Origin: Caldalkalibacillus salinus
GTDB lineage: Bacteria; Bacillota; Bacilli; Caldalkalibacillales; JCM-10596
DNA: 64,000 nucleotides
Assembly: GCF_016745835.1 (NCBI RefSeq)
Contig: NZ_JAERVL010000001.1
Coordinates: 62,001 to 126,000, forward strand
Reading direction: 5' to 3'
The translations under genes were made by a program, and so were the position numbers. Of this stretch, positions 8,879-17,290 are shown piece by piece. How positions within the stretch are numbered: the first letter of the stretch is position 1; every line of letters starts with the position of its first letter. The notes under the pieces were generated by a model. That model had not been told where the DNA came from and made no database searches. It worked only from the letters and a program-made list of their open reading frames with translations.

Positions 8879-9997
8879 ATGAGCGAGCAACAGCCACAAA
8901 ACGTTAAAACGATGTCCCCCTTAACATGGGCAGAGGAAGCGAGTCAGTCACTCATGCGTACGTATGAACCACCAATGCTTCCACCAGAGAGAAGATGGCA
9001 TTACCATCAAGGGGTATTCCTATACGGCGTCTATCGCCTTTGGGAACAGACTCAGAATGAAGCGTACTATCAGTATCTAAAAGATTACGTCGATTATCTC
9101 ATTGATGAGAATGGTAGCTTATACTTCCGTAGAGATGAGCTTGATGCCATTCAAGCAGGGTTATTGCTGTTTCCACTGTACAAAAAAACTGGAGACCGTC
9201 GCTATGCCCTAGCCGCTAAAAAATTACGTCACCTCTTGGACACGATTAACAAAACGAGTGAAGGAGGCTATTGGCATAAAGATAAATATCCTTACCAAAT
9301 GTGGCTAGACGGCTTGTACATGGCCGGCCCTTTTACCGTCAAATACGGGGAAATGTTTAACGAACCACAATTAATAGAATGGGCACTGTTCCAAGAATCC
9401 CTAATGCGTAAGAATACGAAAGACAATACGACAGGATTATACGCCCACGCATGGGATGAAAAGCGGGAACAATCATGGGCTGACCCCGACACAGGCCAAT
9501 CGCCTGACTTTTGGGGAAGATCCATCGGTTGGTATGGTATGGCGCTAGTCGATATACTAGAAGACTTACCTTCCTCCCACCCGAAAAAAGGAGAGCTGAC
9601 GGATGTAGTCCGGCAATTAGTCGATCATCTCCTTCGATATCAGGATGAGCGTTCAGGATTGTGGTATCAGGTTGTAGATAAAGGCCACCAACCTGATAAC
9701 TGGTTAGAAACGTCCGCCTCCTGTTTATTCCTTTATACCATAGCTAAAGGGATGCGTTTAGGCATACTAGACAGGACTTACACGACAGCCATGGAGAAAG
9801 GCTACAACGGACTCATTACTGAAAAAGTAGAATGGCGTGAAGGCGAAAATGTACGTTTAAACGACATTTGTGTGGGCACCTCTGCAGGATTATATGACTA
9901 TTATGTCACTCGCGAAAGAAGCACGAACGATCTCCATGGTGTCGGGGCCTTTATCATGGCGTGTGTAGAGATAGACAGAATTCAACAGGGACGTTAG
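8879..9997 (+). CDS. Unsaturated rhamnogalacturonyl hydrolase, GH105 (YteR/YesR type)
   Basis: This is a cytoplasmic glycoside hydrolase family 105 enzyme, 372 residues, with no signal peptide. It removes the unsaturated galacturonyl residue left at the non-reducing end by rhamnogalacturonan lyases. The (alpha/alpha)6-barrel signature MWLDGLYMAGPFTVKYG, with the catalytic Asp, is near residues 140-157, and GRSIGWYGMALVDIL lies further on. Length matches B. subtilis YteR. A strong AAAGGAGG precedes ATG 8879, 15 nt after uxaB, so it is the last gene of the uxaA operon. It links pectin-fragment import to the uronate pathway. Confidence 0.92.
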   Translation: MSEQQPQNVKTMSPLTWAEEASQSLMRTYEPPMLPPERRWHYHQGVFLYGVYRLWEQTQNEAYYQYLKDYVDYLIDENGSLYFRRDELDAIQAGLLLFPLYKKTGDRRYALAAKKLRHLLDTINKTSEGGYWHKDKYPYQMWLDGLYMAGPFTVKYGEMFNEPQLIEWALFQESLMRKNTKDNTTGLYAHAWDEKREQSWADPDTGQSPDFWGRSIGWYGMALVDILEDLPSSHPKKGELTDVVRQLVDHLLRYQDERSGLWYQVVDKGHQPDNWLETSASCLFLYTIAKGMRLGILDRTYTTAMEKGYNGLITEKVEWREGENVRLNDICVGTSAGLYDYYVTRERSTNDLHGVGAFIMACVEIDRIQQGR

Positions 9998-10317
9998 GGC
10001 CTAGGGTATTCTTGAAGGGCTGCTATTCACACAAGAAAAAAAGTCAAACGTATAAAGTAGCTATTTAAAGGGATGTATGGTGTCCATTTTTTAAGCGAAC
10101 ATCCGCCCAGTTGGGAATCCAACTGGGTTCATTTGTGTAGCATAATTTTACAATTTGTCGAAGGTTTGGTAGACTCTTTTTATTCCTGTGGTCATCTGAC
10201 CATTATAAAAAAAAGACAGGGCACGATACACTTAATAGATACATAGAGGGAGATCCATAGACCCGCTTTTATATACGTAGAAGACTACATTTTATTTTTT
10301 TGAAAGGAATCTTATTT
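9998..10317. other. Intergenic stretch with a terminator-like hairpin
   Basis: No gene is visible in these 320 bases. A 9-bp stem with a GAAT loop (CCCAGTTGG at 10106-10114, CCAACTGGG at 10119-10127) is followed by TTCATTTGT and may end the uxaA operon. A short inverted repeat GGTCA-TC-TGACC (10190-10201) lies ahead of the next gene; its role is unknown. Confidence 0.55.
10106..10127 (+). terminator. Probable terminator after the GH105 gene
   Basis: This is a nine-base-pair perfect stem with a four-base loop and a weak T-rich tail. It is placed about 110 nt downstream of the last uxaA-operon gene. Confidence 0.5.
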
Positions 10318-11091
10318 ATGTACAGAGCAGAGAAGCGCAACAAGGGGCTGACGATCGGTTTGGCTCTCTTAGTCCTACCATTACTGGTGACCATCGTTTT
10401 GGTATACCCTACTTATGCAGAGTTCGAAGGATTAGGGGAAGTGGTTAATGTAAGAGAGTTAGGTATACAGGGATCAGTGTATCTCACATACATTCAATCA
10501 GGGTATACAAGTAACATTTATGAAAGAATCATCACGGGCTCTGAATTCCCTCACGCTGATTTCTATCCCTTGGAGAAAGAAGATGTTTTTCTATACGAAG
10601 ATTGGATAGAAGATTGGGAAGAGGAGAGGGAAGAGGTGGTGGTGAATGTGGTCGAACAGGCGGATGCACAGACAGAACGTGCCCTTGATTATGACTTAGT
10701 AGAAAGAACAAATGCCATCATTGCCGAGACGGAAGAGTATATAGGGGACTCTTTTGGTTTAATGGTTGCGATTGGTTTAGTGGAAGAAATGAATGAGGAG
10801 AATTTTTCGAGAAGGCAGTATAAGATAGCGGGGACAGGTACTTTGGAGTGGGACCAGACAGTGGGCTCTGTCGGTGGCATTAAGCATAAACTCTTAACAG
10901 CTGAGTTAAATGAAGTCGATTTTTTCTTTGTGCCTAAGGATAAGGAGTGGTATGAGTTTGAAGAATGGAGTAATCAGTTTGAGGCGGAAAGACTAAAGGA
11001 AGAGTATGAATTGAATTTAGAGGTTGTCCCCGTGGCAGATTTAGACGAAGCCTTAAGCTTTTTACGGATGCTACCAAGCGTGACACACTAG
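10318..11091 (+). CDS. Membrane-anchored Lon-type (S16) Ser/Lys protease, YlbL-like without PDZ
   Basis: The protein has 257 residues. One N-terminal membrane segment (about residues 11-33) is followed by an acidic linker (residues 85-125, EDWIEDWEEEREE) and a C-terminal Lon protease domain. The dyad is visible as Ser145 in GDSFGLMVAIGL and Lys189 in VGSVGGIKHKL, with the domain strand KIAGTGTLEWD between them. YlbL-type proteases carry a PDZ domain between membrane anchor and protease; I see none here, so this is a shortened form. ATG 10318 has AAAGGAA eight bases upstream. It sits nine bases before a DUF4328-like membrane protein gene, and the two probably form an operon. Substrate unknown. 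Confidence 0.75.
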   Translation: MYRAEKRNKGLTIGLALLVLPLLVTIVLVYPTYAEFEGLGEVVNVRELGIQGSVYLTYIQSGYTSNIYERIITGSEFPHADFYPLEKEDVFLYEDWIEDWEEEREEVVVNVVEQADAQTERALDYDLVERTNAIIAETEEYIGDSFGLMVAIGLVEEMNEENFSRRQYKIAGTGTLEWDQTVGSVGGIKHKLLTAELNEVDFFFVPKDKEWYEFEEWSNQFEAERLKEEYELNLEVVPVADLDEALSFLRMLPSVTH

Positions 11092-11100
11092 GAGGGACTT

Positions 11101-11769
11101 ATGGATTTAAAATCAGACACAGTAAGTACTATTTTATTATTATACTTATGGATCGGACTCGGTTTTTCCCTCTTTGATATCGTCCTCACCATCATATGGT
11201 TAAATAACGGGATGGTGTTTGAACATCACATTTACACAACGTTGGCCCAAATATCACTGATTTTTAATACCACCTTGTACTACTTGACCATTGTCATCTA
11301 TCTTATATGGATCTACCGTGTACATGAAGATTTAATAGCGTTACAACCAAGTTACGACGTGACGCCTAAGCAAGCTCTTGCACGCATTCTCATTCCGATT
11401 TATAACCTTTGGGGTTGGGCCAATGTTTATCACACACTGTCAAGCTTTATGAAACGGGTAATGGAAAATACTAGGCTAGGGACTATGTTGTTACTAGCTG
11501 TGCCGCTACTATATTTTGTGCAGTATATCGGTGATGCTTATGGCCGTTACATTGATCGTAAACTAGAGCTGGTGACAGAACGAGAGTGGATGATATTAGA
11601 TGTATTGTCGATATCAAGCTACGTTGTCTATCTTACGATGGCCATTATCGTTGTTCGATTTCTGAGAACGTACAACGACAAGTGTACAGAACAGGCTCAA
11701 CTTCAGGGTGAACCCTCACCATCCACATTCAGTATCGGAACCAATCTGTCAGATGAAAGCACAAGGTGA
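11101..11769 (+). CDS. DUF4328-like multi-pass membrane protein
   Basis: This 222-residue protein has about six hydrophobic segments. The stretch from residue 73 (VIYLIWIYRVHEDLIAL) through TPKQALARILIPIYNLWGW resembles DUF4328, in which a W(I/L)YRxH segment is followed by a PIxNLW segment. No function is known for that family. GGAGGG lies five bases before the ATG and the gap to the Lon-type protease gene is nine bases, so co-translation is likely. The protein could be a partner or target of that protease; this is speculation from adjacency. Confidence 0.6.
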   Translation: MDLKSDTVSTILLLYLWIGLGFSLFDIVLTIIWLNNGMVFEHHIYTTLAQISLIFNTTLYYLTIVIYLIWIYRVHEDLIALQPSYDVTPKQALARILIPIYNLWGWANVYHTLSSFMKRVMENTRLGTMLLLAVPLLYFVQYIGDAYGRYIDRKLELVTEREWMILDVLSISSYVVYLTMAIIVVRFLRTYNDKCTEQAQLQGEPSPSTFSIGTNLSDESTR

Positions 11770-12094
11770 CAGGATCGGGGGAGCAGGTATTGGTAAAAAT
11801 AACAACTCATGTCATCTTTATTATCTTTGTTAAGCCTCAAAAATGGTAAATATTGATGCACGTTTGGTACAGAAACATTTGGATGTTGTTTAATGGTGAT
11901 GAATCCTCATTAGTGATTCTAGTTATACATTCAAGTGTTTTTATTGTTGGAAACACGCTAGATTCGATCGTCTTATGTACCCTTTCTCTTATAAAATGCC
12001 AAATACTTCTGCAAATAGGTTATAATGGAGGTGTTATATAACATTATAATGCAGTGTCTATTGTGTTGTAATATAACGAGGAGTGTCTCTAATC
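11770..12094. other. A/T-rich intergenic region ahead of the sensor kinase
   Basis: I see no convincing gene. Two TATAAT hexamers (12021-12026 and 12045-12050) flank the palindrome GTTATATAAC (12033-12042), but no good -35 partner is evident for either. A 62-codon open frame at 11853 lacks an RBS and is discounted. Confidence 0.5.
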
Positions 12095-13615
12095 ATGTCC
12101 ATTCATTTATCTGAAAGTTATCCTTTTCTATTTGATTACCATTCTGAAGCGGTATGCATCCTTAACCTTCACGGAGATATTATTTATGCCAATGACAATG
12201 CCGGTGAGCTTTTTAACGACAACAGAGATTTACTCTTAAACAGGAGTTACAAGGATGTATACTGTTTCCAGAGTTCTGCAGAATTTCATTACTATTTTCA
12301 TCAATCGGTTAGGGGCGAAACACATGAATTCCAAATGGGCATGGGGGCGGAACATCACCGTCACCGCTCAGAGCTGTTAATAAAAACCGTTCCAAACATA
12401 CTAAGAGGTGAAATTCTGAGTGTCACGTTGTATATCACCAATATGCTAGATCAGCAAGATGTAGAAGCGGATATCTTGCAACGTTCACAAGATTTATGTG
12501 AATCATTTATCGAAAATAATCGTGATCCAATTTTATTACTCAACCTTGATGCGAAGATTGTGCTCGCTAACCAAGCATTTTCAAAGCTGTTAGGGTGGAA
12601 AAAAGAAAACCTAGAAGGGTTTCATATTCTAGACTGTCCCTCTATCCCCCCACACTTAATAGATCAGATGAAACAGTACTATACCAAAGTGGTGTCAGCT
12701 GTTTATGAGCAAGAGGGAGAGGTGAACGATGAGCTAGACACGATTAATACCATACGTATGACTGATGACGGGAAAGAGTATAATATGATGCTTTCCATCA
12801 CCCCCATATTCGATATGAACCATAAGATATGTAATTGGGCGGTTCATCTACGTGATATAACGGATAAAAAGTTGCTAGAAGAGGAAGTGCAGCGTTTAGT
12901 CATAGAGCATACGTTATCACAAGAACTCAGTCAATTAGAACACTTTAATACGGTTAGCCAAATTTCCGCCAGTATTTCTCATGAGGTAAGGAATCCATTG
13001 ACGGTGACGCGAGGTTTTATCCAGTTATTGAAAAATGCTGATTTATCGGAAGAGAATAGGGAGCATTATATCGATTTAAGCTTGAGAGAATTAGACAGAG
13101 CTTCAAATATTATTACGGACTATCTCACGTTTGCTAAACCATCCCCAGACAACGTAGAATGTTTAGATTTAAACCAAGAGATCGATTATATCATATCCGT
13201 TATTAACCCATACGCAACTATGAAGAATATACATATTCAAGTGAGTCGGGAGGCAGAGTCCCTCCATATATTAGGAGAAAGTAAGAAGCTTCACCAATCC
13301 TTTATTAATATTATAAAAAACGGAGTTGAGGCCGTAGAAGATAACGGAAATATTCATATTACACTTAAGAAAGAAGCTAAGAGAGTGATCGTAGAAATTA
13401 AAGATACTGGTAAAGGTATGGATGAAGAACAAGTGGCTAAGCTCGGTACGCCTTACTATACAACGAAGGATAAAGGAACTGGACTTGGTACAATGGTCGC
13501 TTTCGGTATCATTAAGGCGATGCAAGGGGAGGTGCAAATCGAAAGCGAGGTTGGCAAAGGGACGACTTTTTATATTTCTTTTCCTCATAGTTCAGAGAAT
13601 GGGACATACCAATGA
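12095..13615 (+). CDS. PAS-domain sensor histidine kinase (orphan, sporulation-kinase-like)
   Basis: This cytoplasmic sensor kinase has 506 residues and no transmembrane segment. Two PAS domains are visible, about residues 10-115 (ILNLHGDIIYANDNAGELF) and 135-265 (DPILLLNLDAKIVLANQAFS). A HisKA domain follows with the phosphoacceptor in ASISHEVRNPLTVTRGFIQL near 295. The HATPase domain shows IIKNGVEAVED (N box), DTGKGMDEEQ (G1) and GTGLGTMVAFGIIKA (G2). No response-regulator gene is adjacent. Together with the soluble multi-PAS layout and this H-box, that resembles the KinA/KinE class feeding the Spo0A phosphorelay. ATG 12095 was chosen because ACGAGGAGTG lies about ten bases upstream. Confidence 0.85.
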   Translation: MSIHLSESYPFLFDYHSEAVCILNLHGDIIYANDNAGELFNDNRDLLLNRSYKDVYCFQSSAEFHYYFHQSVRGETHEFQMGMGAEHHRHRSELLIKTVPNILRGEILSVTLYITNMLDQQDVEADILQRSQDLCESFIENNRDPILLLNLDAKIVLANQAFSKLLGWKKENLEGFHILDCPSIPPHLIDQMKQYYTKVVSAVYEQEGEVNDELDTINTIRMTDDGKEYNMMLSITPIFDMNHKICNWAVHLRDITDKKLLEEEVQRLVIEHTLSQELSQLEHFNTVSQISASISHEVRNPLTVTRGFIQLLKNADLSEENREHYIDLSLRELDRASNIITDYLTFAKPSPDNVECLDLNQEIDYIISVINPYATMKNIHIQVSREAESLHILGESKKLHQSFINIIKNGVEAVEDNGNIHITLKKEAKRVIVEIKDTGKGMDEEQVAKLGTPYYTTKDKGTGLGTMVAFGIIKAMQGEVQIESEVGKGTTFYISFPHSSENGTYQ

Positions 13616-13771
13616 CAAACGTGACTGCTCCCCCGTAATCGATCTTCCTCTGTTTTTTGCGATTTCTTCTCGTAAGTTCTTACTAATTAACCACAGAAAC
13701 GGTACCGGGAACTGATAAACACTCAAAACGTGGAGCCCCCGTTAACCTTTTTACCTCAAAAGGTTTTACTG

Positions 13772-13777
13772 TATAAT
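13772..13777 (+). promoter_or_regulatory. Perfect TATAAT -10 hexamer before the NUDIX gene
   Basis: TATAAT lies 82 nt before the NUDIX start codon. No clear -35 is present at 16-18 bp. A small stem (AACCTTTT at 13744-13751, AAAAGGTT at 13758-13765) just upstream may terminate the kinase transcript. Confidence 0.35.
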
Positions 13778-13858
13778 TAATGCTAAAGTATACGATGGTA
13801 CTCAGTACCCGTATCATGTTGTTCCAGTAAAAGACATCTCAAATTGGAGTGGCCATTC

Positions 13859-14500
13859 ATGAACAATAATAAAGATAGATTAGACCTATTAGAACAACGC
13901 TTAAAGACGCGCCAACCCCATATATTAGATCATGAGTTTTTCCATAAATCAGCCGTGCTAATCCCTATGATGTCTGTTGAGGGGGAAATGCACATATTAT
14001 TCGAAGTCCGTTCCCATCAACTTAGAAGACAACCCGGAGAAATATGTTTCCCTGGTGGAAGAGTGGATGCGGCCGACAACAGCATGCAAGACACGGCTAT
14101 CCGTGAAACGTGTGAGGAACTAGGTATTCAGGAAAATCAAGTGGAGGTTATAGCCGCTTTAGATTTCCTCCCGTTAGCTCATCATTCTATCGTTTATCCG
14201 TTTGCTGGCTGTATCAATCATGAGACACAGATGACGCCTAACCCTGAGGAAGTGGCAGAAGTGTTCTCTGTACCTATTCAGCACTTCTTAGAACATGAAC
14301 CGGAGAGATACGATTTGCACCTCATACCCGAACCGGAGGAGAACTTTCCTTATCATCTCATCCCCAAAGGCGAAAAGTATGATTGGCGTAAAGCGAGTTT
14401 GCCGGAATACTTCTATTACTATCAAGATTATGTGATTTGGGGACTCACGGCTCGTATTCTGCGTCACTTCGTCGACCTATATAAGACGGCCATGGACTAA
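13859..14500 (+). CDS. NUDIX hydrolase, probable CoA pyrophosphatase (NudL/YeaB type)
   Basis: This 213-residue NUDIX enzyme probably cleaves CoA or oxidised CoA to 4'-phosphopantetheine and 3',5'-ADP. The extended CoA-pyrophosphatase signature is seen before the box (LLFEVRSHQLRRQPGEICFP is the conserved LRxxPGEICFPGG region). It is followed by the NUDIX box GGRVDAADNSMQDTAIRETC continuing EELGI near residues 63-87. The start ATG lies six bases after TTGGAGTGG; a TTG further upstream would overlap that RBS. It appears monocistronic. Confidence 0.88.
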   Translation: MNNNKDRLDLLEQRLKTRQPHILDHEFFHKSAVLIPMMSVEGEMHILFEVRSHQLRRQPGEICFPGGRVDAADNSMQDTAIRETCEELGIQENQVEVIAALDFLPLAHHSIVYPFAGCINHETQMTPNPEEVAEVFSVPIQHFLEHEPERYDLHLIPEPEENFPYHLIPKGEKYDWRKASLPEYFYYYQDYVIWGLTARILRHFVDLYKTAMD

Positions 14501-14590
14501 TAAGCCCGGTCGCCCCGTTTCGTACACCTTGTTGATAAATGAAACAACGACAAAGGGTGTCACTTACTTTACTCTGACGTTCTACTGTGG

Positions 14591-14608
14591 TGAGTGAATG
14601 CTCATTCA
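14591..14608. promoter_or_regulatory. FadR-like operator (TGAGTGAATGCTCATTCA)
   Basis: This 18-bp sequence agrees at 16 of 18 positions with TGAATGAMTANTCATTCA, the Bacillus FadR box as I remember it. It lies 44 bp before the start codon of the metallo-hydrolase gene, so it may place that gene and the two SDR genes under control of a TetR-type acyl-CoA-responsive repressor. The match is by eye. Confidence 0.5.
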
Positions 14609-14652
14609 TTAATCTTTGTGGTACGTGTAAGATATGTAAAGGAGTTGCTGGC

Positions 14653-15735
14653 ATGTCAACAAATGATGGAGCAGTACAGCAAATTTATCCCATCACACTA
14701 CCAACGCCTTTTGCCGTTGGCCCTGTTAATGTCTATATCATAACGGGAGAGAGATTAACCCTCATTGATGCAGGTCCATATACACAGGAAGCTTGGCTTA
14801 GCTTTGTCGAGCAACTAAACGCATACGGTATGATGCCTAGCGATATTGATCAGGTGGTTCTGACCCACCATCATCCAGACCATGTGGGTTTGTTACCGTT
14901 TTTTCCTCATGGACAGTTAACCGTTATGGGACATTTTAAAAATAAACCTTGGCTTGAAGAAGATCCGTCTTTTTTCAATGCTCAGCGTACGTATTTTGAA
15001 CAACTCTACAACAGCCTTGGTATAGACCCATCCATGATTCATAATATGAATAAAGAACACACATCGATCATGCACTCGTACGGTGTAGGTGCACTCCATA
15101 CAACCTTAAGTGAAGGAGATGATGTCCCCGGATTATCCGGGTGGAAAGTGTATGAAACACCTGGCCATGCCTCAAGTCACATCATCCTGTATAAGGAAGA
15201 TGAGGGGATTATGATAGGGGGAGATCATTTAATCGGGCATATCTCGTCAAACGCTATTATTGAACCTCCCTTTCCTGGGGAGGTAGACAGACCGAAAACA
15301 CTTGTGCAATATGAGCAGGCTTTGAAGAAATGTCTAGAACTAGACGTCACAACCGTTTACCCTGGTCATGGAGACGTCGTTAGAGACCCTGATTCACTCA
15401 TACATAAAAGGTTGAAACAAATGAACGCGCGTGCAGAGAAGATAAAGGGACTGATTATCGAAGCTGTGCACACAGACGTTAAAGTCATACAGTCGGATCA
15501 CGAAGCTACTCAAACAGATTCACAGAATCAGAAAGGTATTTATTCTAAATGGCACGGGGAATCTTCTGCTCTAAACTTCATGGATATATGTTTAGCCATA
15601 TTTCCACAACCTGAGCCCCAACAGCAGTTTCTTATCTTTTCAGAAATACTAGGACATCTGGATTTATTAGAAGCGCGTGGTGAAATAGTAACAGTCACTG
15701 ATGCTGAAGGGGTCACACGGTTTACTGTGCCCTAA
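14653..15735 (+). CDS. MBL-fold metallohydrolase
   Basis: This is a metallo-beta-lactamase-fold hydrolase of 361 residues. The metal-binding motif is VVLTHHHPDHVGL near residues 72-84. Further ligands are likely in ETPGHASSHI, IGGDHLIG and TVYPGHGDVV. A C-terminal extension (about residues 270-361) has the winged-helix look of LACTB2-like enzymes, which act on thioesters or nucleic acids; the substrate is not predictable here. AAAGGAG precedes ATG 14653 by eight bases; an earlier GTG in frame would overlap the FadR-like box and lacks an RBS. It starts a short cluster with two Rossmann-fold genes. Confidence 0.85.
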   Translation: MSTNDGAVQQIYPITLPTPFAVGPVNVYIITGERLTLIDAGPYTQEAWLSFVEQLNAYGMMPSDIDQVVLTHHHPDHVGLLPFFPHGQLTVMGHFKNKPWLEEDPSFFNAQRTYFEQLYNSLGIDPSMIHNMNKEHTSIMHSYGVGALHTTLSEGDDVPGLSGWKVYETPGHASSHIILYKEDEGIMIGGDHLIGHISSNAIIEPPFPGEVDRPKTLVQYEQALKKCLELDVTTVYPGHGDVVRDPDSLIHKRLKQMNARAEKIKGLIIEAVHTDVKVIQSDHEATQTDSQNQKGIYSKWHGESSALNFMDICLAIFPQPEPQQQFLIFSEILGHLDLLEARGEIVTVTDAEGVTRFTVP

Positions 15736-15771
15736 CCCTTACAGATAACAGATTTAAAAAGGAGAGATCTC

Positions 15772-16311
15772 ATGAGCCAAGCACTAATCATTGGTGGATC
15801 GGGTATGTTAGCGCAAACGAGTGTATGGTTAGCTGAACAAGGTTATAAAGTAGCCGTTATTGGGAGAAGCCGATCTAAACTTCAGAAGTTACAAGACAGG
15901 AACAAGGGTATCATCCCTGTATCAGTGGACTACACTGACGGTGCAGCCTTACAGCACGAGGTTAGAGATTTACAACATCAAGCGCCTATCACTTTGGTTG
16001 TCGCTTGGATTCATCGTACTGCACCACACGCATTGGCACAAGTCCTGGAAACGATTAGTCAGCACCAAAAGGAAACATTTCAATTGTTCCATGTACTTGG
16101 TAGTAGTTCTAACTTAGAAGAGATACTAAAAAAGTTGGACACACCTGCCCAGTGTCAATATGTCCAGGTTCAACTTGGTTTTAAATTAACGGGTTCTACC
16201 TCTAGGTGGTTAACGAACGAAGAAATATCTATGGGGGTCATCGATGCAATCCAAACAAAGAATAGTCCTTACGTTGTCGGACAGTTACACCCGTGGGAGA
16301 AGAGACCGTAA
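15772..16311 (+). CDS. Short NAD(P)-binding Rossmann protein, SDR-like
   Basis: The protein has 179 residues and opens with a dinucleotide-binding motif, ALIIGGSGMLAQTSVWLAEQ, then AVIGRSRSKL. It lacks the YxxxK catalytic pair of classical SDR enzymes and is about 70 residues shorter, so it is an atypical member or a non-catalytic nucleotide-binding protein. AAAAGGAGAGAT precedes the ATG. It lies 36 nt after the metallohydrolase and 66 nt before a full-length SDR gene, consistent with one operon. Specific function not recognised. Confidence 0.7.
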   Translation: MSQALIIGGSGMLAQTSVWLAEQGYKVAVIGRSRSKLQKLQDRNKGIIPVSVDYTDGAALQHEVRDLQHQAPITLVVAWIHRTAPHALAQVLETISQHQKETFQLFHVLGSSSNLEEILKKLDTPAQCQYVQVQLGFKLTGSTSRWLTNEEISMGVIDAIQTKNSPYVVGQLHPWEKRP

Positions 16312-16377
16312 AGCAAAAGGAAATCATATCAATACATTTACAAGAGGACAACATGTAGAAAAAGAGAGGGATCCATC

Positions 16378-17124
16378 ATGCGTTTTCAAGATAAGGTCGT
16401 AATTGTAACCGGAGCAGGTCACGGTATTGGACAGGCCATTGCACTCGCGTATGCTGAGGAAGGTGCTCATGTCATAATAGGGGAGAAAGATAGGGTTACA
16501 GGACAGCAAACAGCGCAATGTATCACTGAAAAGGGCGGACAGAGCACATTCATTCAAACGGATGTCAGCCAGCCTAGCCAGATTGAAGCCTTAGTAAGCC
16601 AAGCTTTTGAACAACATGGTAGAATTGACATTCTCATAAATAATGCGGGTGTTTCCAAATGGGCATCACCTAATGAACTGACAGTGGATGAGTGGGATCA
16701 TATCATCAATACAAACTTACGCAGTGTCTTTTTATGTACACGGGAGACAGCGAAATATATGCGACAAAATGGAGGCGGCTCCGTCGTTAATCTATCCTCT
16801 ACTAGGGCGATGATGTCTGAGCCCCACTCAGAGGCTTATGCGGCTACTAAGGGGGGGATCGTAGCCTTAACCCATGCCATGGCTGCTTCGTTTGCCCCCG
16901 ATCACATCCAGGTGAATTGTATCAGTCCGGGTTGGATAGAAACAGATAAAGACACACAGTTAAGTGTACGTGATCATGCCCAACACTTAGCAGGGCGTGT
17001 CGGAGAGCCTGAAGATATCGCTAGGGCATGTTTGTACCTCACTGCTGAAGAAAATGACTTCGTCAATGGGGCCAACCTTGTCATTGACGGTGGAATGACA
17101 CGCAAAATGATATACGAACCATAA
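16378..17124 (+). CDS. SDR-family oxidoreductase
   Basis: This classical short-chain dehydrogenase/reductase has 248 residues. TGAGHGIGQAIALAYAEEGA is the cofactor motif at residues 11-30. NNAGVSKWA lies near 86, the catalytic Ser is in VVNLSSTRAMM, and the YAATKGG motif (Tyr and Lys) is near residue 150. The C-terminus FVNGANLVIDGGMTRKM is typical. Substrate cannot be read from sequence; relatives include 3-oxoacyl-ACP reductases and sugar dehydrogenases. With the upstream FadR-like box a lipid-related ketone or alcohol is possible, which is inference. RBS GAGAGGGATC precedes ATG. Confidence 0.88.
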   Translation: MRFQDKVVIVTGAGHGIGQAIALAYAEEGAHVIIGEKDRVTGQQTAQCITEKGGQSTFIQTDVSQPSQIEALVSQAFEQHGRIDILINNAGVSKWASPNELTVDEWDHIINTNLRSVFLCTRETAKYMRQNGGGSVVNLSSTRAMMSEPHSEAYAATKGGIVALTHAMAASFAPDHIQVNCISPGWIETDKDTQLSVRDHAQHLAGRVGEPEDIARACLYLTAEENDFVNGANLVIDGGMTRKMIYEP

Positions 17125-17163
17125 GAAGTGATGGAGGAAACAATCACATAGGGAGGGCAAAAA

Positions 17164-17229
17164 ATGACATTAAAAGTAAAAAAAGACCCTTTGGTGGAAC
17201 TTTTGTCCCTCTTTCTCCGTTATATTTAG
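17164..17229 (+). CDS. Small ORF, 21 residues, strong RBS
   Basis: ATG at 17164 follows GGGAGGG (17151-17157) by six bases, and TAG ends the frame at 17227-17229. The peptide begins MTLKVKKDPLVELL and ends SLFLRYI: a basic N-terminus followed by an amphipathic or hydrophobic stretch. It lies between the SDR gene and the lipoprotein gene, where the RBS would otherwise have no use. I do not recognise it. It could be a small membrane-associated peptide or a leader for the lipoprotein gene. Confidence 0.45.
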   Translation: MTLKVKKDPLVELLSLFLRYI

Positions 17230-17290
17230 TAGAGCATTGTATACTTAAAAAATGATTAAGGATGAGGGGGAGAGAGACATACACACAAAA

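Noticed and set aside
11853-12041. 62-codon open frame before the sensor kinase
   Set aside because: No RBS, A/T-rich composition and implausible residue mix; it overlaps likely promoter sequence.
13422-13715. 97-codon frame overlapping the kinase 3' end
   Set aside because: Out-of-frame overlap with the conserved HATPase domain; no RBS.
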